Shown here: positions 26,391-34,366 of the stretch, one piece after another | Position numbering within the stretch: position 1 is the stretch's first letter | How the letters are laid out: each line of letters begins with the position of its first letter | Assembly (NCBI GenBank): GCA_963803115.1 | Contig: CAWDLN010000018.1 | Location: 453,355-517,354 of the forward strand | Direction of reading: 5' to 3' | Source: DATBGZ01 sp963803115 | Lineage (GTDB): Bacteria > Actinomycetota > Actinomycetes > Mycobacteriales > Micromonosporaceae | Length of the DNA stretch: 64,000 bases | Notes under the pieces: model-generated | The model's database searches: none | What the model was told of the DNA's origin: nothing | Seen by the model: only the letters and a program-made list of their open reading frames with translations | Made by a program: the position numbers and the translations under genes

Positions 26391-26979
26391 CATGACGCAC
26401 CGCGGGTCGTCCGGGCGCGTGACGTCGGCGAAGATCGTCATCGCGGGCGGCTTCGGCGTCGGCAAGACGACGTTGGTGGGCTCGGTCTCGGAGATCACTC
26501 CGCTGACCACCGAGGCGATCATGACGTCGGCCGGCGTCGGCGTCGATGACACCCGCCAGGTACCCGGCAAGACCACGACGACGGTCGCGATGGACTTCGG
26601 CCGGATATCGATCGACCACGACCTGATCCTCTATCTGTTCGGCACCCCCGGGCAGACCCGGTTCTGGTTCATGTGGGACGAACTGGTGCGCGGCGCCATC
26701 GGCGCCGTGGTCATGGTCGATACCCGACGACTGGCCGACTGCTTCGCGGCGATCGATTTCTTCGAGCACCGCCGCCTGCCATACCTGGTCGCGATCAACT
26801 GCTTCGACGGGGTGCAATACCACGACGCGAACGACGTCCGGGATGCCCTGGCGATCCCGCCGGACGTGCCGGTGCTTAGCTGCGACGCCCGCAGCCGCGA
26901 GTCAACGAAGCAGGTCCTCATCGCCCTCGTCGAACACGTGCTTTCACTGCGCCGTCCGCGCGCCACCTCCCCGGCCTGA
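26371..26979 (+). CDS. cvnD: Small GTPase (CvnD)
   Basis: A 202 aa Ras-like conservon GTPase, the likely output switch of the complex. P-loop GGFGVGKTTLV (about residues 27-37), switch I region with TTEAIMTSAGVGVDD, G3 written as FGTPGQTRF in place of DTPGQ, and a degenerate G4 (INCFDG instead of NKxD) are all visible. These deviations are usual for the family. GTG 26371 overlaps cvnC; ATG 26392, right after the cvnC stop, is the alternative. It is followed by a strong bidirectional hairpin. Confidence 0.92.
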   Translation: MDYGSSDMTHRGSSGRVTSAKIVIAGGFGVGKTTLVGSVSEITPLTTEAIMTSAGVGVDDTRQVPGKTTTTVAMDFGRISIDHDLILYLFGTPGQTRFWFMWDELVRGAIGAVVMVDTRRLADCFAAIDFFEHRRLPYLVAINCFDGVQYHDANDVRDALAIPPDVPVLSCDARSRESTKQVLIALVEHVLSLRRPRATSPA

Positions 26980-26996
26980 TCCCGGTCACCCACAAC

Positions 26997-27021
26997 GGAC
27001 CCGGGTCAAGAGCCCGGGTCC
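26997..27021. terminator. Hairpin between the conservon and the convergent Roadblock gene
   Basis: A perfect 9-bp stem, GGACCCGGG (26997-27005) with CCCGGGTCC (27013-27021), and a 7-nt loop. It serves the ends of cvnD (plus strand) and the second Roadblock gene (minus strand). Confidence 0.75.
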
Positions 27022-27043
27022 ACGCCCGAGCGGAGCGAGGGCC
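27020..27043 (-). repeat. Dispersed 24-bp repeat, copy 1
   Basis: Exactly the same 24 bases, with core GCCCGAGCGGAGCGAGGGC, occur again at 47463-47486. Both copies begin 3-4 nt downstream of the stop codon of a minus-strand gene (here the Roadblock gene ending at 27048). The core can fold as GCCC/GGGC and GC/GC stems separated by tandem G-A mismatches, with a GGA loop. Confidence 0.7.
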
Positions 27044-27047
27044 AACA

Positions 27048-27440
27048 CTATTTGATGTGGGCGACGTGCGGCGTGACGAGCCCGGTGAACTGCGCGAGCT
27101 CGAAGCCGAGCTTCTCCCGGTCGGCGTCGTATGTCGCGAGAAGGCTCAGCACTACACGGGGCGCCACCGGCGCGGCGAGCAGCAGGCCGCCGTACATCTC
27201 CACGATCACGTGGCGCGGTGCACCGGTGTTCATCATGAGCCCGGCGCCGTCGGCGATGCTGAGCAGGCCCGCGCCGATGGTGGCCAACTGGGCCGCCCGC
27301 TCGGTCGGCAGCCCGGGCGAGACGGCGACCTGAACACCGTCGACCGTCGCCAGCACCGCGTGTGCGGCTCCTGGGGTCCGGGCGAGCATTCCGGCCAGGA
27401 GCGAATTCAGGTTGCTCGAGTACGTCGCGACGCCGGCCAT
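27048..27440 (-). CDS. Second Roadblock/LC7-domain protein
   Basis: A 130 aa Roadblock protein (LNSLLAGMLARTPGAAHAVL, then VDGVQVAVSPGLPTERAAQL and VIVEMYGGLLLAAPVAPRVV). It is clearly related to CvnB but not a recent duplicate. ATG 27440 overlaps the stop of the upstream IS110-derived gene as TGATG, so the two are translationally coupled and likely interact. It is convergent with the conservon. By analogy it may modulate CvnD or another MglA-like GTPase; this is inference. Confidence 0.88.
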   Translation of the reverse strand: MAGVATYSSNLNSLLAGMLARTPGAAHAVLATVDGVQVAVSPGLPTERAAQLATIGAGLLSIADGAGLMMNTGAPRHVIVEMYGGLLLAAPVAPRVVLSLLATYDADREKLGFELAQFTGLVTPHVAHIK

Positions 27441-29278
27441 CAGGACAGCCGGGCCGCGCCCTGTTTGGCGCGCTGCTCGCGGTTGAACTCCCACGCGGCC
27501 CGATCCCGCTGGCCGACCGCGAACCCGCCGATCTCCTGACCCCGACGCCAGCCGCGGAAGTATCCCTCGGTGTGGGCCGCGATGCTCTTCGGGTCACGAA
27601 CGATGCGCAGCTGGCGCGCGGAGGCGGTGGCTGATCCAGGCACCAGATTGGCCTGCGGCACCCGCCGTGGCAGCCCGGCCGTGGTTTCCGGCCCGACGCT
27701 CGGATGGCTGAGCTGCTCAGCCGCGCGCCACCCGTCGTCAGACGATAGGCCCACCCAGTTCGTCTGGGTGTCGTCGTCGGCGTTGGTGAACCACACGGAG
27801 CTGGTCTGCGCGAAGATCAGGAGGTCGTCATCGCTCCGTGCGCCGTCAGCCGCCGGAGCCGTCGGAGCCGTCGGAGCGTAAGCGGGACTAGGCGCCGGAT
27901 GCGACGGCTGGTCTAGCGGCGCTGTCAGCGGGTCCACGCTGAACGACAGGTTGTCCGGGCCGTAGGACGGCGGCCTGCCGTACTGGCGCTCCCAGTCCGA
28001 GCCATTGGCCCCGGACGTCGAGCCGGCGGACGTCGAGTCGCCGTTGGAGGAGCCGCCGTGGTAGGGCCCATTGCCGTATGACAATGCGCCGTTGGAGCCG
28101 TCGCGGTACGCCGAGTAGTCCGACGAGGAATAGCCGCCGGCGGCTGGATAGCCACCGGCGAGGTCATCGACGCGGAGCCAGTCCGGTTGACCGGAAGAGT
28201 CGTATTCGGTCTCCGGGCGCGCCAACGGGGCGCCGTAGGTGACGGCCGCAGCCGCGGCGTAGCCAGCGGCGCCGCCGACACCGGCGGCCGCTGCGCTGGC
28301 TGCGCTGACCCGGGGAGCGATCCGGCTGTGCGGCACCTCGGCGGCGGGACCGGTCGCGGCCCGACGCGGCACGGCCGGAGACACCGGGGCCGCCATCGGA
28401 TGCATCTGTCGGGCGGGCATACCAGCGGCGAGGGCGTTGACGCGTTCCACCAGGCTGCCGACGAGGGCGGCGTTTGCCGCGTCACACGCGCGGACCGCGG
28501 CCACGGCTTGGCGCACCGTCTCGGCCACGGCGGGGGCGAGGAACCGGTTGCCGTTCCAACCGCGCGACTCCTCGACCGCGACCCGCAGGGCGGTGATCGC
28601 ATTGACCGCGGTGGTTGCGTCGGCGACGCCGCTCGCGGTCAGCTCCGCCACGACCGTGGACTCCCGGCTGCGGGTCGACGGCGAGGACGTCACGAGACCC
28701 GGCTCCGGGAACGCTTCGAGGATCTTCAGTGGGATGAATTCGGCGGGGTCGAGATAGGCGCGCAGCGCTGCCGGATAGAGCTCGCGGAGCACCTCGCGCA
28801 ACGCGACGGCAGCCGCCTGTCGTCCGGCGACGAGCGCGCCGTGGGCGGAGAGCACCGGCTTGACCTGGTCCAGATCCCAGGACGGGCTCTGCGCGCTGGC
28901 ATACAGGGCGCCCGCTTGCAATGCCCGGGCGAGGCCGACGGCGCAACGCTGCGACTGGGGCGCCTGCATTTCGTCGTACGACGTGTCGTCGGCGAACCGG
29001 ACCGCGAAGTCGTGCAGGCTCATCTCGTCGGCGATGGCGAGTGGCCGGTTCGTTGCCGCGAGCAGCTGGGCGACGAGGTGGTCGTGGCGGTCCATCGCGA
29101 CAGAGCACGAGCCGCCGGAGCGCTCGGCAAGGAGGGCGACGAGGTACGCGTACCCGGCGGGGTCGTCGCTGATGTGACGCATGTCGAGGAGCCGTCCGGC
29201 GTCGTCGACGACTGCCACGGTCAGCCATGGCGTCATCTCAGCGGTCGCCACCCCGCAGTACACCCGCACCAACGCCAC
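27440..29278 (-). CDS. IS110-transposase-derived protein with conservon-kinase-like tail
   Basis: A 612 aa chimera. Residues 3-100 follow the RuvC-like N-domain of actinomycete IS110 transposases (VRVYCGVATAEMTPW, VAVVDDAGRLLDMRHISDDP, LAERSGG). The first catalytic Asp of the usual GxDWAE block is replaced (GVATAE), and the KSDxxDA motif is missing. Further IS110-like helices follow (LREVLRELYPAALRAYL, then LKILEAFPEPG, about 180-220). After about residue 305 the sequence is a disordered Ser/Gly/Pro linker. Its end repeats the CvnA tail: LLIFAQTSSVWF, DDGWRAA (about 513), GLPRRVPQANLVPG (about 533), YFRGWRRGQE. GTG 29278 is supported by GGGAGGAGG eight bases upstream. No inverted repeats or IS partners flank it. 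I infer a domesticated, catalytically dead protein. Confidence 0.75.
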   Translation of the reverse strand: MALVRVYCGVATAEMTPWLTVAVVDDAGRLLDMRHISDDPAGYAYLVALLAERSGGSCSVAMDRHDHLVAQLLAATNRPLAIADEMSLHDFAVRFADDTSYDEMQAPQSQRCAVGLARALQAGALYASAQSPSWDLDQVKPVLSAHGALVAGRQAAAVALREVLRELYPAALRAYLDPAEFIPLKILEAFPEPGLVTSSPSTRSRESTVVAELTASGVADATTAVNAITALRVAVEESRGWNGNRFLAPAVAETVRQAVAAVRACDAANAALVGSLVERVNALAAGMPARQMHPMAAPVSPAVPRRAATGPAAEVPHSRIAPRVSAASAAAAGVGGAAGYAAAAAVTYGAPLARPETEYDSSGQPDWLRVDDLAGGYPAAGGYSSSDYSAYRDGSNGALSYGNGPYHGGSSNGDSTSAGSTSGANGSDWERQYGRPPSYGPDNLSFSVDPLTAPLDQPSHPAPSPAYAPTAPTAPAADGARSDDDLLIFAQTSSVWFTNADDDTQTNWVGLSSDDGWRAAEQLSHPSVGPETTAGLPRRVPQANLVPGSATASARQLRIVRDPKSIAAHTEGYFRGWRRGQEIGGFAVGQRDRAAWEFNREQRAKQGAARLS

Positions 29279-29433
29279 CGCGGTGTCCTCCTCCCGTCCC
29301 GCCACGTCGGCGGGCCGCCTCGTGCTAAGGACCGATCGTCCCTGGTCTGGCCACACAACGCCAGTCTTTCTTACGGGTAGTTGCGCCTTTTGAGGTCACT
29401 AGGTCCGTCTGTTGTGCCTGTCCAGCCCGCCCG

Positions 29434-30297
29434 TCAGTCCCGCCAGTCCGTCGCTCCGGAGATTTTGCCGATGATCGTCCTCCATGCCAGTGATGTCTGT
29501 TGTGCCGGGATTTTCTTAAGTCTGCGTTTAGCGAAGATTGCACCAAGTCCGCCACTCTCCGAGGATCGCAAGGCCTCGTCGAGGTCGTCCAATGGGGACC
29601 CGGCCGCTAGCGCGATCACCACGGGATCGATGCGAAGCGCGAAGCTGAGATCACGCGCGATCTCGCCCGCCTTGAGGATCAGCGGAGCGTCCCATGCCTC
29701 GGGTCCACCGCGGAGATTCTCCACCACGAGATCCAATTCGTACGTGTCGTCTTCGAGCGGCACGATGTCCTTGGTGCTCACCCGCTTGACGAGAGTGCTC
29801 CATGTATCGATCTGGCTCAGGTCGTGCTCGGCTCCGGACTTGACAAACTCGACCAATTTGTCAGGGCTCTGGAAGAGGAATACCTTCCCGTCGCGACCGA
29901 GAAAGACCGGAATCTCTTGCTCAACCTCTTCGTCGTCCTCGTCCTCGTCTTCGTCCTCGTCCGCTTCGTCGTCCGCTTCGTCGTCCTCGTCCTCGTCGTC
30001 GAGCTTGTCGACTTCCTCGATCTCCTCGGCGTCGTCCTGCTCCTCGTCGGCGGCCGAACTGGCCCGGCGACGTCGGGCAACCGCCGCCGACGCGGCCTCG
30101 AAGTCGTCCAGATCCTCCTCGCCGCGGGTCGAGGCTGGCCGGGCTACTTCGGTGGAGGAGCGGTAGGCGCGAAGGGTGTAGCCCACGCCGCCCGGCAGGG
30201 CGATCTCTACGGGCTCGACCCTCACGTCCGCCCAGAGCTTTTCGGTACGCGACGAGCGACTGACCGGCGCATCCTCGTCCGGCTCGGCTGCGGCCAC
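29434..30297 (-). CDS. Conserved actinomycete protein with long acidic tract
   Basis: A 287 aa protein. The N-terminus has a small beta region (VRVEPVEIALPGGVGYTLRA). Residues about 75-128 are almost all Asp/Glu. The C-terminal half is a conserved domain (IPVFLGRDGKVFLFQSPDKL, then HDLSQIDTWSTLVKRV and YELDLVVENLRGGPEAWDAP) ending in a basic tail. Homologues in actinomycetes are often labelled DNA primase or primosomal protein, but no primase motif is seen, so I leave the function open. GTG 30297 has GGAGG five bases upstream. Confidence 0.75.
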   Translation of the reverse strand: MAAAEPDEDAPVSRSSRTEKLWADVRVEPVEIALPGGVGYTLRAYRSSTEVARPASTRGEEDLDDFEAASAAVARRRRASSAADEEQDDAEEIEEVDKLDDEDEDDEADDEADEDEDEDEDDEEVEQEIPVFLGRDGKVFLFQSPDKLVEFVKSGAEHDLSQIDTWSTLVKRVSTKDIVPLEDDTYELDLVVENLRGGPEAWDAPLILKAGEIARDLSFALRIDPVVIALAAGSPLDDLDEALRSSESGGLGAIFAKRRLKKIPAQQTSLAWRTIIGKISGATDWRD

Positions 30298-30463
30298 CTC
30301 GTCCTCCGTCCGGCGCGCCTTTCCGGCCCGCCTCTGATCATCATGTCGTTGTTGAGATCCGGCCAGCCAGGCGACATCGGCAACGCGGTTGGTTGCGGAA
30401 CTCAGCGGATGCGGAACTCAGCGCAAACCCTAACGTGTCGAGGTGCGGCAATGGCGTTCGGCC

Positions 30464-30889
30464 TCAGTCCACACGTCCGCCAGTCTGTTCGAGAGTCGCA
30501 TTGGCGGCGGTGGCGGCGCGGATTACGGCCTCTCGCGATGGCGGCCGAGAACGGCGCGTGCTGACCCACGCGAGCGCGAGGGTCGGCCCAGCGAGCAGCC
30601 CGATGAGGCCGGCGAATGCGGTTCGTTGGCGGTCGCAGTACGCCTCGATGCGATCGACTGGTCCGTCGGTCCCCGCCGCGGCGGCAGACGGCGATACGAA
30701 CAAGTACGCCGCGACGGGTGCGCACACCTGGTCAAACCCTGGATGTTCACTGCTCTCGCGAAATGTGATCGTCGAGCTGGACGTAAAGAGCACCACCATC
30801 CACACCAGCAGCACCGCTGCCATCAGGCCGGCACCGACGCGCACCCATCGCCAGATTCGATGTCCCCACACGCCGGGAACGATATCCAT
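30464..30889 (-). CDS. Hypothetical two-helix membrane protein
   Basis: A 141 aa protein with two hydrophobic segments (VGAGLMAAVLLVWMVVLFTS, about 18-37, and AFAGLIGLLAGPTLALAWVS, about 91-110). They are separated by an extracytoplasmic loop with two cysteines (QVCAPVAA and EAYCDRQR) that could form a disulphide. The N- and C-termini would be cytoplasmic. No family recognised. ATG 30889 is the plausible start. It precedes the acidic-protein gene by about 165 nt on the same strand. Confidence 0.6.
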   Translation of the reverse strand: MDIVPGVWGHRIWRWVRVGAGLMAAVLLVWMVVLFTSSSTITFRESSEHPGFDQVCAPVAAYLFVSPSAAAAGTDGPVDRIEAYCDRQRTAFAGLIGLLAGPTLALAWVSTRRSRPPSREAVIRAATAANATLEQTGGRVD

Positions 30890-30951
30890 GTCCGTCAGCC
30901 TCTGCTGACCCCGCCCAGGTCTCGCGAGCCATTCTCGCGCGAGCCCCGAAG

Positions 30952-31860
30952 CTAGATGCCCTTCGGATGCCAGACGGTCTTGGGCTCGAGGAAGGCGAGC
31001 ATCCGGGACAGGCCGGGATCGGCGCTCCAGTCGACGGTCGCCGGCGGACGCACCACCCGCTTGAGGTTCTCCGCGGCCGCGACTTCGAGCGACACTGCGA
31101 GCGCCTCGTCGGTGACGCCGATGAGATCGATCGCGTTCACGTCCATGTGACCGGCGAGCCAGGGCGCCGTCTCGGAAACCCGGCCCGTGAGCACGTTCAC
31201 CACTCCACCGGGCAGGTCGGAGGTGGCCAGCACTTCCGCCAGCGTGATCGCCGGCAGCGGGCGCTCCTCGCTGGCGAGCACGACGCAGGCGTTACCGGTG
31301 ACGACCGCCGGGGCAACGACGCTGACCAGGCCGAGCAGGGACGAGTCGGGCGGCGCGACGATGCCGACCACCCCCGTCGGCTCTGGGGTGGTCAGGTTGA
31401 AGTACGGACCCGCAACCGGGTTGGCGTTGCCGTAGACCTGGGCCACCTTATCCGACCACCCGGCGTACCAGACCCAGCGGTCGATAGCGGCGTCCACGAC
31501 CTCCTCGGCCGGCCCACGCTTGAGGCCCTCGCCAGCGCGAATCTCGTCGACGAACTGGGCCCTGCGGCCCTCCAGCATCTCCGCGATGCGGTACAGGATC
31601 TGACCGCGGTTGTACGCGGTCGCCCCCGCCCATCCGGCCACCGCAGCGCGGGCGGCGCGGACCGCGTCCCGCACATCCTTGCGCGACGCCTGAGCCGCGT
31701 TGGCGAGAAACTCACCACCAGCCGACGACACCGCATACGAGCGCCCTGACTCGCTGCGGGGGAACGATCCTCCAATGTAGAGCTTGTAAGTCTTGCGGAC
31801 GTCGACGCGGGGTGAGACTCCAGCGCGCGGGGAACTGTCTGAAGTGGACTTAGTGGGCAA
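30952..31860 (-). CDS. Short aldehyde dehydrogenase-family protein
   Basis: A 302 aa ALDH-fold protein (KLYIGGSFPRSESGRSYAVS, then LYRIAEMLEGRRAQFVDEI and GVVGIVAPPDSSLLGLVSVV). It ends after KTVWHPKGI, so about 180 residues including the catalytic Cys domain are absent; the terminus is clean, with no frameshift visible. TTG 31860 is chosen because GGAGG lies six bases upstream and it overlaps the preceding ALDH gene by 11 nt. Last gene of a deoC - ALDH - short ALDH operon. I infer a non-catalytic or assembly partner of the full ALDH. Confidence 0.8.
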   Translation of the reverse strand: MPTKSTSDSSPRAGVSPRVDVRKTYKLYIGGSFPRSESGRSYAVSSAGGEFLANAAQASRKDVRDAVRAARAAVAGWAGATAYNRGQILYRIAEMLEGRRAQFVDEIRAGEGLKRGPAEEVVDAAIDRWVWYAGWSDKVAQVYGNANPVAGPYFNLTTPEPTGVVGIVAPPDSSLLGLVSVVAPAVVTGNACVVLASEERPLPAITLAEVLATSDLPGGVVNVLTGRVSETAPWLAGHMDVNAIDLIGVTDEALAVSLEVAAAENLKRVVRPPATVDWSADPGLSRMLAFLEPKTVWHPKGI

Positions 31861-33286
31861 GGTAGGCCTCCAGGCCGTGGCGACCGCCCTCGCGACCGTA
31901 CCCGGATTCCTTGTAGCCACCGAACGGGCTGGCCGGGTCGAACTTGTTGAAGGTGTTTGCCCAGACCACACCGGCGCGCAGCTGGTCGGCGATGGACAGG
32001 ATCCGGGAGCCCTTCTCGGTCCACACGCCGGCCGAGAGGCCGTACGGCGTGTTGTTCGCCTTGTCGACCGCTTCCGCCGGCGTACGGAAGGTCAGCACCG
32101 ACAGCACCGGCCCGAAGATCTCCTCCCGGGCGATGCGGTGTGCCTGGGAGACGCCGGTGAACAGCGTCGGCGCGAACCAGAAGCCGCGGGCCGGCAGCTC
32201 GCACGGCGGAGACCAGCGATCGGCGCCCTCGGACTCGCCCGCGGCGGAGAGCTCACGGATGCGCTCGAGCTGCGCGGCCGAGTTGATCGCGCCGATGTCG
32301 GTGTTCTTGTCCAACGGGTCGCCGACGCGGAGCGTGGCCATGCGGCGCTTGAGCCGGGCCAGTACGTCCTCGGCGACTGACTCCTGGACCAGCAGCCGCG
32401 AACCGGCGCAGCAGACGTGGCCCTGGTTGAAGAAGATGCCGTTGACGATGCCCTCGACCGCCTGGTCGATCGGGGCATCATCGAAGATGATGTTCGCCGC
32501 CTTGCCGCCGAGCTCGAGGGTGACCCGCTTGTGCGAGCCGGCGACGGACTTCGCGATCTGCCGGCCGACCTCGGTCGAGCCGGTGAACGCCACCTTGTCG
32601 ACATCGGGATGCTCCACAAGGGACCGTCCCGCCTCGCCGCCGCCGGTGATGATGTTGACGACGCCCGCTGGAAGGTCGGCCTGCTGGCAGATGTCGGCGA
32701 AGGCGAGCGCGGTCAGCGGCGTGGTCTCGGCCGGCTTGAGTACGACGGTGTTGCCCGCGGCCAGCGCCGGCGCGATCTTCCAGGCGAGCATCAGCATCGG
32801 GAAGTTCCACGGGATCACCTGCCCGGCCACCCCGATCGACCTCGGGTGAGGCCCGAACCCCGCGTGCTCCAGCTTGTCGGCCCAGCCGGCGTAGTAGAAG
32901 AAGTGTGCCGCCACAAGGGGGATGTCGACGTCCCGCGATTCTCGGATCGGCTTGCCATTGTCGATCGATTCCAGCACCGCAAGCTCGCGTGAGCGCTCCT
33001 GGATGATGCGGGCGATCCGGAAGAGGTACTTGGCACGATCCCTTCCTGGCATTGGACCCCAGAGGGTCTCGTACGCGTGCCGCGCCGCCCGCACCGCCGC
33101 GTCCACATCGGCCTCGCCGGCCTCGGCCACCTCCGCGAGGACCTCCTCGGTGGCCGGGTTGACGGTCTTGCGCGAGTTGCTGGACAGTGGGTCCACAAAG
33201 GATCCATTGATGAACAGGCCGTACGACGACTGGATATCCACAATGGAGCGTGATTCCGGCGCCGGGGCGTAGTCAAAGGCGGGCAT
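31850..33286 (-). CDS. NAD(P)-dependent aldehyde dehydrogenase
   Basis: A full-length 478 aa ALDH. Motifs: PWNFPMLMLAWKIAPALAAG (substrate/NAD entry), FTGSTEVGRQI (Rossmann), VTLELGGK with the general-base Glu, and the catalytic Cys in FFNQGHVCCAGSRL. C-terminal EEIFGPVLSVLTF and FNKFDPASPFGGYKESGYGR are present. ATG 33286 comes 2 nt after the deoC stop. As deoC releases acetaldehyde from deoxyribose-5-phosphate, oxidation of acetaldehyde is the natural role, inferred from position. Confidence 0.92.
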   Translation of the reverse strand: MPAFDYAPAPESRSIVDIQSSYGLFINGSFVDPLSSNSRKTVNPATEEVLAEVAEAGEADVDAAVRAARHAYETLWGPMPGRDRAKYLFRIARIIQERSRELAVLESIDNGKPIRESRDVDIPLVAAHFFYYAGWADKLEHAGFGPHPRSIGVAGQVIPWNFPMLMLAWKIAPALAAGNTVVLKPAETTPLTALAFADICQQADLPAGVVNIITGGGEAGRSLVEHPDVDKVAFTGSTEVGRQIAKSVAGSHKRVTLELGGKAANIIFDDAPIDQAVEGIVNGIFFNQGHVCCAGSRLLVQESVAEDVLARLKRRMATLRVGDPLDKNTDIGAINSAAQLERIRELSAAGESEGADRWSPPCELPARGFWFAPTLFTGVSQAHRIAREEIFGPVLSVLTFRTPAEAVDKANNTPYGLSAGVWTEKGSRILSIADQLRAGVVWANTFNKFDPASPFGGYKESGYGREGGRHGLEAYLAH

Positions 33287-33288
33287 GA

Positions 33289-34242
33289 TCAGTCCAGGGT
33301 CACGTAGTCGGGGCCGGAGTAGCGGCCCGTGGCAAGCTTCATCCGCTGCAGCAGCAGGTCGTTGAGAAGGGTCGAGGCGCCGAACCGGAACCAGTCTGGG
33401 TCGAGCCAGTCGTCGCCCGCGGTCTCGTTGACCACGACGAGGTACTTGATGGCGTCCTTGCTGGTCCGGATGCCACCCGCCGGTTTGACGCCGACCTGGC
33501 GACCGGTCAGATCCCGGTAGTCCCGCACTGCCTCCAGCATGATCAGCGTCACCGGCAAAGTCGCCGCGGGCTGCACCTTTCCGGTGGAGGTCTTGATGAA
33601 GTCCCCGCCGCCGAGCATGCCGAGCCAACTAGCCCGCCGTACGTTGTCGTAGGTCGCGAGCTCGCCGGTCTCGAGGATCACTTTGAGATGGGCGTCGCCG
33701 CAAGCCTGCTTCACGGCGACGATCTCGTCGTAGACCTCCAGGTACCGCCCAGAGAGGAACGCGCCCCGGTTGATGACCATGTCGATCTCATCCGCACCAT
33801 CGGCCACCGCGGCGCGGGTGTCCTCGAGCTTTACCGCCAGCGGCGCCTGCCCGGACGGGAAGGCGGTCGCCACGCTCGCGACGTGGATGCCCGTGCCCTT
33901 CAGCTCCTCCGCGGCGGTGGCCACCATGGACGGATATACACAGACCGCTGCCACCGACGGACAACTGGGGTCGGTCGGATCTGGCTGGCGGGCCTTGGCG
34001 CACAGCGCCCGGATCTTGCCAGGCGTGTCGGCGCCCTCCAATGTGGTCAGATCCACCATCCGGATGGCCAGGTCGATTGCCCAGGCCTTCGCCGAGGTCT
34101 TGATCGAACGCGTGCCGAGGGTCGCCGCGCGGGCGTCCGCGCCCACCTGGTCCACGCCGGGCAGGCCATGCAGGAACGCTCGCAGGGCCGAGTCGGAGCG
34201 CACGACCTCCGCAAACGCCTCGGGTCGCACTGTCACCGTCAT
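33289..34242 (-). CDS. deoC: Deoxyribose-phosphate aldolase
   Basis: A 317 aa class I aldolase cleaving deoxyribose-5-phosphate to glyceraldehyde-3-phosphate and acetaldehyde. The Schiff-base lysine lies in VGVKPAGGIRTSKDA. HLKVILETGEL and GGDFIKTSTGKVQPAATLPV are also present. It is the longer form (over 300 aa) found in actinomycetes and animals. ATG 34242 is supported by a minus-strand TAGACT (34250-34255) ending 7 nt upstream, so the mRNA is probably leaderless. First gene of the deoC-ALDH-ALDH operon. Confidence 0.94.
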   Translation of the reverse strand: MTVTVRPEAFAEVVRSDSALRAFLHGLPGVDQVGADARAATLGTRSIKTSAKAWAIDLAIRMVDLTTLEGADTPGKIRALCAKARQPDPTDPSCPSVAAVCVYPSMVATAAEELKGTGIHVASVATAFPSGQAPLAVKLEDTRAAVADGADEIDMVINRGAFLSGRYLEVYDEIVAVKQACGDAHLKVILETGELATYDNVRRASWLGMLGGGDFIKTSTGKVQPAATLPVTLIMLEAVRDYRDLTGRQVGVKPAGGIRTSKDAIKYLVVVNETAGDDWLDPDWFRFGASTLLNDLLLQRMKLATGRYSGPDYVTLD

Positions 34243-34366
34243 GCTCGCGAGTCTACTCGCGTCAACGCTCGTTGATCTTGCCAAGCCTCCCGACCCCGAA
34301 CTGGCAACCAGACTTCACCGGGCGGTCGCGGCCCGGAAACCTGGGGTTGGCTGTCGGCCTGGGACC

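Noticed and set aside
27440..29278. Active IS110 insertion sequence
   Set aside because: Catalytic residues and the second transposase domain are missing, no terminal sequences are seen, and the protein has a long non-transposase tail.
29381..30166. Ser-rich plus-strand frame
   Set aside because: It is the complement of the Asp/Glu tract of the minus-strand acidic-protein gene.
33770..34366. N-terminal 200-codon extension of the glycosyltransferase
   Set aside because: It is antisense to deoC, and the GT4 fold starts at about 34376.
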